Source of the DNA: Virgibacillus halodenitrificans JCM 12304
GTDB taxonomy: Bacteria; Bacillota; Bacilli; Bacillales; Amphibacillaceae
Length of the DNA stretch: 64,000 nt
Direction: 5' to 3'
Assembly: GCF_001310895.1 (NCBI RefSeq)
Contig: NZ_BAZS01000007.1
Coordinates: forward strand, 52,871 to 116,870
The notes beneath the pieces were generated by a model. The model searched no databases. It saw only the letters and a list, made by a program, of their open reading frames with translations, and was not told the DNA's origin. Of this stretch, positions 27,700 to 35,965 are shown one piece after another; position 1 is the stretch's first letter, and the number at the start of each line of letters is the position of its first letter. The translations under genes were made by a program, and so were the position numbers.

Positions 27700-27959
27700 A
27701 TGGAGATTAAAGAAGTCATGGAAAATGTAAATGATTTTTTGAAGAGCATGTAGCTCCTCCTCATAAAATTACTGCAGTAGAAGCTGGTGAAGAGGAAGGG
27801 TGGAACATCACACTGGAAGTAATCGAAGAGAAGGAGTACATGAAAAAATATGCCAAAGACGAAATGTTGGGAATTTATGAGGTAGCAGTTAATAAGAATA
27901 AGGAAGTTACTTCTTTTAAACGGTTAGATATTCGTTACCGTAGTAAAATACAAAACTAA
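27700..27959 (+). pseudogene. gvpR: Gas vesicle protein GvpR/GvpO, frameshifted
   Basis: GGAGGAAGACA precedes ATG 27700. The reading MEIKEVMENVNDF runs into a stop at 27751, but if one T is added to the six-T run at 27735-27740 the frame continues through PPHKITAVEAGEEEGWNI, TLEVIEEKEYMKKYAKDEML and KRLDIRYRSK to TAA at 27959. That gives 86 residues, the normal length of the GvpO family (GvpR in B. megaterium). The body downstream is well conserved, which argues for sequencing error or a very recent or phase-variable event. Confidence 0.85.
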
Positions 27960-27981
27960 AGGAGTGACTGGAGGATATAGA

Positions 27982-28890
27982 ATGTCTTTTATCAAGGAAA
28001 GTAAAAATAAGCGATCCAATCAGCTGGTTGAAAGTGATAACACCAAAATGTTGCTGAAGCGAACATTCGATTATTTACAAGCCGGCTATCCTATTCATTT
28101 TACTGGTCCTGCTGGTACTGGTAAGACATCGATTGCACTTGCTCTTGCTAGAAAAAGAAAGCGACCTGTGATGTTAATTCATGGGAATCATGAAATGAAT
28201 AACAAGGATCTAATTGGTGACTTTACTGGTTACACAAGTAAAAAAGTAATAGATCAATACGTACGCACAGTATATAAAAAAGAAGAAAGTGTTTCAGAAA
28301 CGTGGGAGAATGGCCGCTTGTTAGAAGCTGTATTGAATGGATATACACTTGTATATGATGAATTTACCCGTTCCCAACCAACAACGAATAATTTATTTCT
28401 TTCCATCTTGGAAGAAGGAATTATTCCCCTTTATGGAACGAAGTCAAAAGAACCCTTCGCTCGTGTTCATCCATCTTTTTCAGTGATTTTTACAAGTAAT
28501 CCAGCTGAATATGCTGGTGTTTATAAAACACAAGATGCATTATTGGATCGATTAATTACGATACCTATCTCGTATGAAGATCCTGAAGAAGAAGCGCGGA
28601 TCGTGGCTGAGAAAAGCGAACTCGATAAAGAAGATGCTCTGTTTATCAGTCAATTGGTAGCAAAACTAAGAGGGAAATGTAGTCATAATGATGGCAAAGG
28701 ACCAAGCCTAAGGTCCTCGCTAATGTTAGCAAAGCTTGCTTCAAAGCAAGACATACCTATCGAATCAAAAGATGAGGATTTTCAACAATTGTGTTTAGAC
28801 ATTTTAACGTATCCACTAAGTCAATGTGTGAATGCAGATGAAGCACTAAAAGAGGCTGAAAATATAATTATGGAAGAATTGAATGAGTAA
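27982..28890 (+). CDS. gvpN: Gas vesicle protein GvpN, AAA+ ATPase
   Basis: A 302-residue MoxR-like AAA+ ATPase required for vesicle growth. Walker A is GPAGTGKTS (about 42-50), Walker B YTLVYDEFTRS, sensor 1 VIFTSNPAEYAG, and the arginine LDRLITIPI follows. ATG 27982 is chosen because GGAGG ends 8 bases before it; the in-frame GTG at 27964 is upstream of that site. Confidence 0.95.
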   Translation: MSFIKESKNKRSNQLVESDNTKMLLKRTFDYLQAGYPIHFTGPAGTGKTSIALALARKRKRPVMLIHGNHEMNNKDLIGDFTGYTSKKVIDQYVRTVYKKEESVSETWENGRLLEAVLNGYTLVYDEFTRSQPTTNNLFLSILEEGIIPLYGTKSKEPFARVHPSFSVIFTSNPAEYAGVYKTQDALLDRLITIPISYEDPEEEARIVAEKSELDKEDALFISQLVAKLRGKCSHNDGKGPSLRSSLMLAKLASKQDIPIESKDEDFQQLCLDILTYPLSQCVNADEALKEAENIIMEELNE

Positions 28891-28917
28891 AAGATGCTAA
28901 CAAGAGGAGAGAGAATA

Positions 28918-29682
28918 ATGGAACAGCAAGAAACGGGCATTTATATTTTTTGTGGGGTGGAAGCAACCAATGAGGAAGGTTTTGGACATGTAGAATTTGA
29001 AGGTGAGAAAAGAGCTATTTTTACAATTCATTACGAAAATGCAGCCATGGTTGCAACGGAAGTACCTATGAAAATATATCACCCGAACAAGGAAAACCTA
29101 ATGATGCATCAACAAGTTATTTCAAGAGTTATGGATAAGAATGATACGGTAATTCCTATTAGTTTTGGGAATGTATTCAATTCGAAGGGTGATGTAGAAG
29201 TTCTTTTGCAAAACCTTCACCCACAGTTTACTGAACTGTTTCCTAAAATAAAAGGGAAAATAGAACTGGGCCTAAAAGTAATTGGAAAGAAAGAATGGTT
29301 GGAAAAACGGGTAAATCAACATCCAGAGATTGATGAAATGACTAGAACCGTTCAAGCTAAGTCAAAAGAGGCTGGTTATTATGATCGCATAAAATTGGGT
29401 GGAAAAGCTCAAGAATTATTTAATCAGCTACAAAGTGAAGTCAAAACAGATATTTTTGAGCAATTAGAGGAAAAAGCTGAAGCAGCTAAAGATAATGATC
29501 CTATTAGTGAAACAATGCTTTTAAACGCTTCTTTTTTAGTAGATCGAGAGAAAGAAGAAGAATTTGATGAATTGGTGAATGAAGCGCACGAGCGTTGGAA
29601 GGAGCAGGTTGAATTTAATTATACAGGTCCATGGCCTGCTTATAATTTTATAAATATACGTCTGACGGTGGAGGAAGCCTAA
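28918..29682 (+). CDS. gvpF: Gas vesicle protein GvpF
   Basis: A 254-residue GvpL/GvpF-family protein involved in nucleation and GvpA delivery. It has the IYIFCGVE start, a VIPISFGNVF segment, long helices, and the C-terminal FNYTGPWPAYNFINI signature. ATG 28918 follows GAGGAGAG. GvpL (29948-30766) is its paralogue, with the equivalent ATGPWPAYHF end. Confidence 0.93.
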   Translation: MEQQETGIYIFCGVEATNEEGFGHVEFEGEKRAIFTIHYENAAMVATEVPMKIYHPNKENLMMHQQVISRVMDKNDTVIPISFGNVFNSKGDVEVLLQNLHPQFTELFPKIKGKIELGLKVIGKKEWLEKRVNQHPEIDEMTRTVQAKSKEAGYYDRIKLGGKAQELFNQLQSEVKTDIFEQLEEKAEAAKDNDPISETMLLNASFLVDREKEEEFDELVNEAHERWKEQVEFNYTGPWPAYNFINIRLTVEEA

Positions 29683-29942
29683 TGCTTCACAAACTAGTTA
29701 CCGGACCTTTGAATATGGTGAAAAAAGTAGGCGAAAAAATACAGGAAGAAGCGGATAAGGAGTTATATGATCTTCCAACCATTCAAAAGAAACTGGTACA
29801 GCTACAAATGAAATATGAACTGCAGGAGATGTCGGAGGAAGAGTATAAGCATAAGGAAGCCGAGCTTCTGGAACGATACGAAATAGCTAAAAGGAAAGAG
29901 CTGGAACAATGGGAAGCTTTAACGAAACCTAAGGAAGAGTGA
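29682..29942 (+). CDS. gvpG: Gas vesicle protein GvpG
   Basis: An 86-residue mostly helical protein with a hydrophobic N-terminus (LVTGPLNMVKKVGEKI) and a charged coiled coil (QLQMKYELQEMSEEEYKHKE). This is the GvpG pattern, an assembly factor that works with F and L. Its ATG overlaps the gvpF stop (TAATG). Confidence 0.92.
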   Translation: MLHKLVTGPLNMVKKVGEKIQEEADKELYDLPTIQKKLVQLQMKYELQEMSEEEYKHKEAELLERYEIAKRKELEQWEALTKPKEE

Positions 29943-29947
29943 TAGTA

Positions 29948-30766
29948 ATGGTGAAAAAAGTATATTTATATGGTCTGGTTCCCACGAGTGAATATGAAGA
30001 AAGTGTTTTACCTGAGAAGAGAGGTTTTGATGATGAAGAGGTAATACACGCTTTACCTATGGGTGAAATCGCAGCAATACTATGTAAACTTGACAGCAAC
30101 GCATATACAGAGTCATTTATTGAAGAAAAAATGAACAATGATTTGGAATGGCTGCAAAAAAAAGCATTTCATCACCATGAGGTGCTCATGTTACTAAATA
30201 AACTCTATACAGTTATTCCACTATCTTTTTGCACGATATACAACAATGAAGATAGTTTAATTACATCTATTTCATCCCAAATGGATCAGCTTACAGAATC
30301 TATTTCTAGAATATATGGAAAAGAAGAATGGAACGTGAAAGTCTTTTCCAATGATGAAATACTTAAAAAGAAAGTAAGCGATAGTAATTCAACTATAGAA
30401 GCAAAAAGGAAAGAAATAAGCAGCTTGCCACCTGGAAAACAGTTTTTTGAAAAAAAGAAACTGGACCAGCTAGTGGAAAGAGAATTAGAGAAAGAAAGAG
30501 AACAGCTTTGTGTACACATTCATGACGAATTAACAGCATATGCGGTTCAAGCAGACGTGAAAAAAAACTGGGATAAAAAAGCGACAGGTCGAAAAGAGAA
30601 CATGAGTTGGAACAGTGTGTATTTATTGGAACAAAACGAAGTAAATCGGTTTTTGGAGGAAGTAAAGATACAAGAACAGAAGATGGGGGAACTAGGCTTG
30701 CAAATGGAAGCTACTGGTCCATGGCCGGCATATCATTTCTCCCGTTTGGGTCAGATGAAAAAGTGA
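29948..30766 (+). CDS. gvpL: Gas vesicle protein GvpL
   Basis: A 272-residue GvpL/F-family protein with VYLYGLVPTSE at the start, TVIPLSFCTIY in the middle and ATGPWPAYHFSRL at the end. ATG 29948 is preferred over the in-frame GTG at 29939 because AAGGAAG lies at proper distance. It is an essential minor assembly protein in studied systems. Confidence 0.93.
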   Translation: MVKKVYLYGLVPTSEYEESVLPEKRGFDDEEVIHALPMGEIAAILCKLDSNAYTESFIEEKMNNDLEWLQKKAFHHHEVLMLLNKLYTVIPLSFCTIYNNEDSLITSISSQMDQLTESISRIYGKEEWNVKVFSNDEILKKKVSDSNSTIEAKRKEISSLPPGKQFFEKKKLDQLVERELEKEREQLCVHIHDELTAYAVQADVKKNWDKKATGRKENMSWNSVYLLEQNEVNRFLEEVKIQEQKMGELGLQMEATGPWPAYHFSRLGQMKK

Positions 30767-30776
30767 GGAGATAGAA

Positions 30777-31055
30777 ATGCCTTCTGTACGAGAAACAATT
30801 GAAAACAAAGAAGTAGGATTAATTGATATTTTAGACGTCATTCTTGATAAAGGTGTTGCAATTAAAGGGGATCTCATTATTTCCATTGCCGGTGTAGATC
30901 TCGTCTATCTTGATTTGCGGGTATTAATTTCATCCGTAGAAACTCTGGTGCAATCTTATGAGAATAATCGAAAAGATGTTACTTCTGACCAGTTCGATGA
31001 CGAAAGGAGGGCGTTAGTTGATGCAACCGGCCAGCCAAACAAATGGACGGATTAA
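30777..31055 (+). CDS. gvpS: Gas vesicle protein GvpS (GvpA-like)
   Basis: A 92-residue GvpA/J/M-family protein: LIDILDVILDKGVAIKGD, IISIAGVDLVYLDLRVLIS, SVETLVQ. It is a minor shell-related protein in the Bacillus cluster. It overlaps gvpK by 35 bases, supporting coupled translation. Confidence 0.9.
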   Translation: MPSVRETIENKEVGLIDILDVILDKGVAIKGDLIISIAGVDLVYLDLRVLISSVETLVQSYENNRKDVTSDQFDDERRALVDATGQPNKWTD

Positions 31056-31305
31056 TTTGGATCCTGATAATCCAGAAGATGGTTTAGCACAGCTTGTGAT
31101 GACAGTTATTGAATTACTCCGCCAGATAGTAGAAAGACATGCGATGAGAAGGGTGGAAGGTGGCACACTCTCTGATCAGCAAATTGAAGATCTCGGAGTT
31201 GCTCTGATGAATTTGGAAGACAAGATGGAAGAGCTGAAGGAAGTATTTGGTTTAGAAGCAGAAGACTTAAATATAGATCTCGGCCCGTTAGGAAATCTAT
31301 TATAA
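31021..31305 (+). CDS. gvpK: Gas vesicle protein GvpK
   Basis: A 94-residue protein with NLDPDNPEDGLAQLVMTVIE, LLRQIVERHAMRRVEGGTL and DLGVALMNLEDKMEELKEVF, the GvpK signature (fragments NPEDGLAQLV, LLRQIVERHAMRRVE). ATG 31021 lies 8 bases after AAAGGAGGG. Assembly factor. Confidence 0.93.
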   Translation: MQPASQTNGRINLDPDNPEDGLAQLVMTVIELLRQIVERHAMRRVEGGTLSDQQIEDLGVALMNLEDKMEELKEVFGLEAEDLNIDLGPLGNLL

Positions 31306-31368
31306 ACTACAAAAAATGTAAAGTCTATTTTGTTTATTAATGGAAGGGTAAAGAAGGGAGGAATAATC

Positions 31369-31704
31369 ATGGCTGTTGAACATCCTATGCAATCGAGCAC
31401 GATTGTAGACGTACTTGAAAAGGTTTTGGATAAAGGTGTGGTTATAGCTGGTGATATTCGTGTAGGCATTGCAGATGTAGAACTGCTGACAATAAAAATA
31501 CGTTTAATCGTAGCTTCTGTAGATAAAGCGAAAGAAATCGGTATGGACTGGTGGGAAACTGATCCTTATTTAAGCTCCAAGGCAAATGAGAATACACAAG
31601 CATTAGAAGAAGAAAATAAATTATTAAAAGATCGACTTGATGCACTGGAAAGTCAAGTGAATACCAACAATAGAATTACAACAGAATCAAAATCGGAGGG
31701 ATAA
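31369..31704 (+). CDS. gvpJ: Gas vesicle protein GvpJ (GvpA-like)
   Basis: A 111-residue GvpA-family minor protein: STIVDVLEKVLDKGVVIAGD, IRVGIADVELLTIKIRLIVA, SVDKAKEIGMDWWETDPYLS, then a coiled-coil tail. ATG 31369 follows AAGGGAGG; the open frame to 31330 has no site. It is thought to act at tips or in nucleation. Confidence 0.92.
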   Translation: MAVEHPMQSSTIVDVLEKVLDKGVVIAGDIRVGIADVELLTIKIRLIVASVDKAKEIGMDWWETDPYLSSKANENTQALEEENKLLKDRLDALESQVNTNNRITTESKSEG

Positions 31705-31707
31705 AAA

Positions 31708-32496
31708 ATGACTGAAGAAAACAACCAGAACGATTCAAACCTGAACAATGAGGAAACAAGTAGAAAAACGAACCCTGTAGGAAGAGCTGCAGCCGGTGGT
31801 ATACTTGGTGCCGCGGTTGGCTATATATCTGCTGAAGAGAACCGTCAGAAACTAACCAAGGTGGTGGGTGAGAAAAGTTCCGAATTGGGATCGAAAACAA
31901 AAACGAAGTGGAAGCAGGTAAAAGATTCAAGCAAAGATAAAACAAGCCAGGCTTTGAAGGGAGTAAAAACATCGACTGTAAATATGTTCTCTAATAAAAA
32001 TCAGGAAGACGATCAAGGGAATGAAGAGTTGCAGGATCAATCTGATCATCAAGCAGAAGAAAATGATGAATCGTACGAAGATTTAAAACAGGAGAATCAG
32101 CAACTGACAAATCGTTTGAATAACTTAGAGGAAAAAATGAACAAGCTATTGGAAATAAGTGATGCTAATTCAGAAGACACATCGGAATCTAATTCAGATG
32201 AGGAAACTGAAGAAAGTGATTTATCTTCTGAAGAAGAGCAAGAACAAGAGGATGTGGACTCCTCTGAAGAGAATGATAATGAAGAAGATAAAGAGGAAGC
32301 TACAAAGAAAAAAGAAAATAAAAAGGATGAAAAAACTACTAATAAGAAATCTAGCACAAATAAAAAAGCAAAGAAAGACAAGCAAAAAGAAGAGAGCGAT
32401 AAACAAGTAAGCAAAAAAGATGACAATAAAACAAAAGAATCAGACGATGAGGAAGAAGAAACAGCATTAACTAAAAATGATGACACTTCAGCTTAA
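31708..32496 (+). CDS. gvpT: Gas vesicle protein GvpT
   Basis: A 262-residue protein: glycine-rich AAAGGILGAAVGYISA near residue 30, a coiled coil YEDLKQENQQLTNRLNNLEEK, then about 110 residues of extremely acidic and lysine-rich low-complexity sequence (SSEEEQEQEDVDSSEEND, KKKENKKDEKTTNKKS). The N-terminal half is paralogous to GvpP. The tail is probably disordered and could mediate clustering with GvpU; that is inference. Confidence 0.85.
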   Translation: MTEENNQNDSNLNNEETSRKTNPVGRAAAGGILGAAVGYISAEENRQKLTKVVGEKSSELGSKTKTKWKQVKDSSKDKTSQALKGVKTSTVNMFSNKNQEDDQGNEELQDQSDHQAEENDESYEDLKQENQQLTNRLNNLEEKMNKLLEISDANSEDTSESNSDEETEESDLSSEEEQEQEDVDSSEENDNEEDKEEATKKKENKKDEKTTNKKSSTNKKAKKDKQKEESDKQVSKKDDNKTKESDDEEEETALTKNDDTSA

Positions 32497-32525
32497 TATT
32501 ATAAATATAGCAGGGAGAGATAGCA

Positions 32526-32933
32526 ATGAGTGAAAATGCAAAGGATAATATTTTAGAATTTTTCGTAGCAGCTGCAAATAAACATGATTTTGAATTGGAT
32601 ATTTCTTTGTTGGTTCATGGTGCTATTGTAACGGGTACTCTAATTTCTGCCACGGAGTATTTTGATAATATGAGTCAATCCTTTGAGGATGGCAGCGATA
32701 TCTCCCAGAAAGTAAGTCAGCAGCTTTCACAAGCAGGAGAATCAGCTGATTCTGGTAATCAACAAGAAGTAAATTTTATCCATCTGAAAAATACTAAAAT
32801 TTATTGTGGTGACAGTAAGCCAACTCCTTCAAAAGGAGAAATATTATGGCGTGGAAAGCTAGTGGAAGTTGATAGTTTCTTCTTGGGGAGAATAGCTGAA
32901 CCTAAATCCAAAAGCAAAAATAATGATAAATAA
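32526..32933 (+). CDS. gvpU: Gas vesicle protein GvpU
   Basis: A 135-residue protein with ELDISLLVHGAIVTGTLISA, TEYFDNMSQSF and FIHLKNTKIYCGDSKPTPSK segments, as in GvpU. In B. megaterium GvpU influences clustering of gas vesicles. It is the last gene of the operon and is followed by a strong terminator. Confidence 0.9.
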   Translation: MSENAKDNILEFFVAAANKHDFELDISLLVHGAIVTGTLISATEYFDNMSQSFEDGSDISQKVSQQLSQAGESADSGNQQEVNFIHLKNTKIYCGDSKPTPSKGEILWRGKLVEVDSFFLGRIAEPKSKSKNNDK

Positions 32934-32935
32934 GT

Positions 32936-32972
32936 AAAAACGCATCTCCGCTACTAAGGGAGGTGCGTTTTT
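32936..32972 (+). terminator. Terminator of the gas-vesicle operon
   Basis: AAAAACGCATCTCC pairs with GGAGGTGCGTTTTT (one G-U). Symmetric A/T tracts also suit the convergent gene. Confidence 0.9.
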
Positions 32973-32983
32973 AAAGTTAAAGA

Positions 32984-33367
32984 TTAGTTAAAATCCAACT
33001 CAATTCCTTTTTCCTTTAGATTTTCAATACATTCTTGTAAATATTTTTGGTTATGCTCACGATATATAGGAGAGTTTGCTGTCTGATGTTGTTCTTTTAT
33101 TTCTGTTTCATCATAAGGTGAGCAACTTTTGCCTCGATATGCCGGATGTTCCCATAAACGGTCAATTTGATAACCACGGCCTTTCATTTCAGTGATAATC
33201 TTCATATGATAGTTGTACAGCAGATATGGTGAATAGTTGAACACATAGTTTACTGTACTATGTTTCTTTCCCCACCCATTCCCTCTTAGAGCGCAGCATT
33301 CTCTATGCTGGCCAAGTAATTGCTGACGAGGCAAATATGTAATTAAATCTTCATGCCAAAGGCGCAT
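32984..33367 (-). CDS. Pyrimidine-dimer DNA glycosylase family protein (Pyr_excise)
   Basis: A 127-residue protein with MRLWHEDLITYLPRQQLLGQ, HRECCALRGNGWGKKH and LWEHPAYRGKSC segments. This is the conserved family related to T4 endonuclease V (TIGR02328/Pyr_excise). Activity on UV photoproducts is presumed from the family. Convergent with the gas-vesicle operon, near splB. Confidence 0.82.
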   Translation of the reverse strand: MRLWHEDLITYLPRQQLLGQHRECCALRGNGWGKKHSTVNYVFNYSPYLLYNYHMKIITEMKGRGYQIDRLWEHPAYRGKSCSPYDETEIKEQHQTANSPIYREHNQKYLQECIENLKEKGIELDFN

Positions 33368-33527
33368 CCTGCATTCTCCTTATATATATTTGTTGATAGT
33401 TACTTATGTTTTGACATAGTTAATTATTAGCTATATAGAGAATACCCTATAAGACCAACGTTTAATCATATAATTTACGGGTATCTTTTATTGTACTTAA
33501 TTTTAATCATAGTATGGAGGTGATCGT

Positions 33528-34184
33528 TTGCTAACAACGATTTCGTGGATTGCTTTAGGAATCGGTATAATTAGCTCCATTATCATTATGATTGATGTAG
33601 TAAAACATCCGCAAATGATGACCATTATGAATGTGGTGTGGCCAATTAATGGCTGGTTTTTTGGGCCGTTTGCTATATGGAGTTATTTCAAGTGGGGTAG
33701 ATTAAAGGCGAAGGATTATGATGGAGAAGATAACAGAGGCAGAGGTGCCAAGGTGTTCATGTCAACAAGTCATTGTTCATCAGGCTGTACGCTTGGCGAC
33801 GCTGCAGGTGTTCCGATCGTTATGCTGACAGGTTTTACATTGCTTGGCACAACCTTATTCGCACACTATGTGGTCCAGTTTACCTTAGCATATATATTCG
33901 GGATTCTTTTTCAATTTTATGCTATCTATCCAATGAACAAAAAAGCAGGAGTAATGCAAAATTTAAAAAATGCTATTAAAGCTGATACATTGTCACTAAT
34001 TATGTTTGAAATCGGTATGTTTGGTTGGATGGCAATTGTTCATTTTGGCTTATTTGCTCAACCACCGAAACCTACTGAAGCCACATACTGGTTTATGATG
34101 CAAATTGCTATGATACTTGGTTTCCTAACTAGTTATCCAGCTAACTGGTTTTTAGTTAAAAAAGGAATTAAAGAAGCAATGTAA
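33528..34184 (+). CDS. DUF4396 membrane protein
   Basis: A 218-residue membrane protein with about five to six helices. It has VVWPINGWFFGPFAIWSYFK and the Cys/His motif SHCSSGCTLGDAAG at the start of a helix, both hallmarks of DUF4396. The motif could bind a metal, possibly copper, but function is unknown. TTG 33528 starts after GGAGGTGAT. Monocistronic. Confidence 0.85.
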   Translation: MLTTISWIALGIGIISSIIIMIDVVKHPQMMTIMNVVWPINGWFFGPFAIWSYFKWGRLKAKDYDGEDNRGRGAKVFMSTSHCSSGCTLGDAAGVPIVMLTGFTLLGTTLFAHYVVQFTLAYIFGILFQFYAIYPMNKKAGVMQNLKNAIKADTLSLIMFEIGMFGWMAIVHFGLFAQPPKPTEATYWFMMQIAMILGFLTSYPANWFLVKKGIKEAM

Positions 34185-34191
34185 GTAACAT

Positions 34192-34220
34192 ATCTCATTG
34201 GGGAATTTTCCCGATGAGAT
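34192..34220 (+). terminator. Terminator after the DUF4396 gene
   Basis: ATCTCATTGGGGAA pairs with TTTTCCCGATGAGAT (one G-U), followed by TTTTAC. Confidence 0.8.
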
Positions 34221-34313
34221 TTTTACATCATATTTATCATTTCCACAAACAGCTTTGTTATGAATGAATCTTATTTGGATGGATAAGATACTCCATAAAT
34301 GGAGGTTATTAAT

Positions 34314-34511
34314 GTGAGAGAAGAAAATATGTCTGATTTGACCGTTAATACACTTATGAAACAAGCACAGAAATCAGGGTTAACTTACAACCAAGCAAAA
34401 GAATTTATTGCTAAAACTACTGGTGGTCATCGTACCCACATTTATAGTAATACCGATGTGGAAGAAGTGAAAATAAAGAATCAGGAATCCATGGACAACA
34501 AATCTACATGA
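34314..34511 (+). CDS. Small protein with gamma-SASP-like C-terminal motif
   Basis: A 65-residue hydrophilic protein. GTG 34314 follows GGAGG by 8 bases; ATGs at 34299 and 34329 are alternatives. The middle has GLTYNQAKEFIAKTTGGH; the end SNTDVEEVKIKNQES resembles the ETDVQQVKQQNAQS repeat of gamma-type small acid-soluble spore proteins. A possible sigma-G-like pair (TGAATC at 34265, GATACTC at 34287) lies upstream. The N-terminal part is not typical of gamma-SASP, so the family is uncertain. Confidence 0.5.
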   Translation: MREENMSDLTVNTLMKQAQKSGLTYNQAKEFIAKTTGGHRTHIYSNTDVEEVKIKNQESMDNKST

Positions 34512-34684
34512 AAAAGCGGTGGGAGCTTATGAAGGCAATCATTATTTATGAAAGATGATTGGCTTTATATTTTATTACTACAGCTTAACCTTATGATTTT
34601 TAATACTTTTGCAAATGTTAGGGTACAAAGGTATTTTGTTCATTCATAGTTGGAGGAAACTGCGAACAAGAGTGGAATAGCTCA

Positions 34685-34880
34685 ATAACATCGCTACGGA
34701 AAAATACTGCGCTTTCCGGGGGCGGCTGATGAGTCTCGGGCCAACACGATGTTGGTCATGAAGGCGTTGCGACAGGACGTCGCGACTCTAGCCTTCCAGC
34801 CCCTATAACGCATTCCTTGGTCTCACCGATGCCTCATCTCCCCCAGGAGTCTTCGCATTTTTCCTTCGCTAAGGTATATT
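34685..34880. repeat. Dispersed Bacillaceae repeat, copy C
   Basis: CGCTACGGAAAAATACTGCG, CTTTCCGGGGGCGGCTGATGAG, GTTGCGACAGGACGTCGCGAC and CAGGAGTCTTCGCATTTTTCC mark a member of the family seen at 17340-17650. No gene in it. Confidence 0.75.
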
Positions 34881-34954
34881 TATAAAACGATAAGAGTGGA
34901 GAAAATTTTTTCTGTTATTACATGCCTCTTTAATTAATCAAGCATATACCAATT

Positions 34955-35335
34955 GATTGGAGTGGAATGCGGCGACTCCTGCCGGAATAGCATGAGCTGA
35001 AGACCCTGCACGCAGCGTAGCGGAGGAAGCGGCTGAAGCCATGCCGGCGGCAAAGAAGACACTGTGAGGTAACGAACAGATGTCGCGCTTGTACCCGGAG
35101 GTGTGAAAGCGTCCGCATGCAACGAAAATCAATGGCGGTAGGTGATCATCTAAGGGTATTTAGACTACTTATTCGTACCCATAACCCTGCTAAAAGTTGA
35201 ATACTTTCATATCTCCGAGCACAAGAGCAAAGTGTATATTCTGAAACGGCAATTTACAATCCCACAAAGTTACTTCGTTTATCTATTTTCAGAATCATTC
35301 AATAGCCCTTACATATATATTAGAACCGGATAGAT
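34955..35335. repeat. Dispersed Bacillaceae repeat, copy D, with inverted end
   Basis: GGAGTGGAATGCGGCGACTCCTGC, split by AGCATGAGCTGAAGACCC and GTAGCGGAGGAAGC, leads into AAAGAAGACACTGTGAGG, nearly identical to 9735-9815. The segment 35262-35332 is an imperfect inverted match to 9620-9690. Several overlapping frames here are artefacts. No credible gene was found in 34512-35478. Confidence 0.7.
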
Positions 35336-35420
35336 AATCGGCAGTAATACAAGCTAATCCACCGCACTTATAAACAGATTCTTCAGTCTATAATAAACGA
35401 AGCTTTGCCTAATAAAAATA

Positions 35421-35442
35421 GAAGGCAGTGCTTTCTGCCTTC
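35421..35442 (-). terminator. Terminator after the excisionase-like gene
   Basis: GAAGGCAG pairs with CTGCCTTC; on the minus strand TATTTTTATT follows. Confidence 0.75.
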
Positions 35443-35478
35443 CTCGTCAATTCCATCCTGTAAAAAGGGAACATCTCC

Positions 35479-35661
35479 CTATAGACGTTCGCCGTTTTTC
35501 AATCGTTCGATAAATTCATTTAAGTCCTCTTTTTTTACTCTCCAATGTCTTCCAATTTTAAATCCAGGAATCTTACCTTCCTGAACAAGCTTATATGTCG
35601 TCATTTCACTGAGTTGCAGATATTCAGCCACCTGTGAAACAGTCATGATTTCCGGTGTCAT
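35479..35661 (-). CDS. Excisionase-family helix-turn-helix protein
   Basis: A 60-residue MerR/excisionase-type DNA-binding domain: MTVSQVAEYLQLSEMTTYKL, VQEGKIPGFKIGRHWRVKKE. Such free-standing domains act as small regulators or excisionases. No integrase or phage gene lies nearby, so a regulatory role is more likely. It is divergent from the SulP transporter. Confidence 0.88.
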   Translation of the reverse strand: MTPEIMTVSQVAEYLQLSEMTTYKLVQEGKIPGFKIGRHWRVKKEDLNEFIERLKNGERL

Positions 35662-35965
35662 TTAGGTCGCCTCCAAACAATTAACCTATAGATATCATAT
35701 CATAAAAGTCTTATCTTTTTACAAAAATAATAAGTAAATATACTCCATTATAAATGATTATAAATGAGTATAAGGTTTTATGCGTTTAATAAAATTTAGT
35801 CGTTATATGGAGAAAATAAAAGAAAATAGATGTATTCTTACAATGACAGCGCTTTATAGCCATTTGGTAAACCTCTTGCTATATGGTATGATTCATTTTG
35901 TTGTACACGGAACACGCTTTTGTGATGCACAAAAGACAACTATTATAGGAAAAAGAGGTGCTGTA

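Noticed and set aside
34930..35132. Three overlapping minus-strand ORFs of 62-64 codons
   Set aside because: All lie within the dispersed GC-rich repeat and match the pattern of spurious frames in the 9.7 kb copy.
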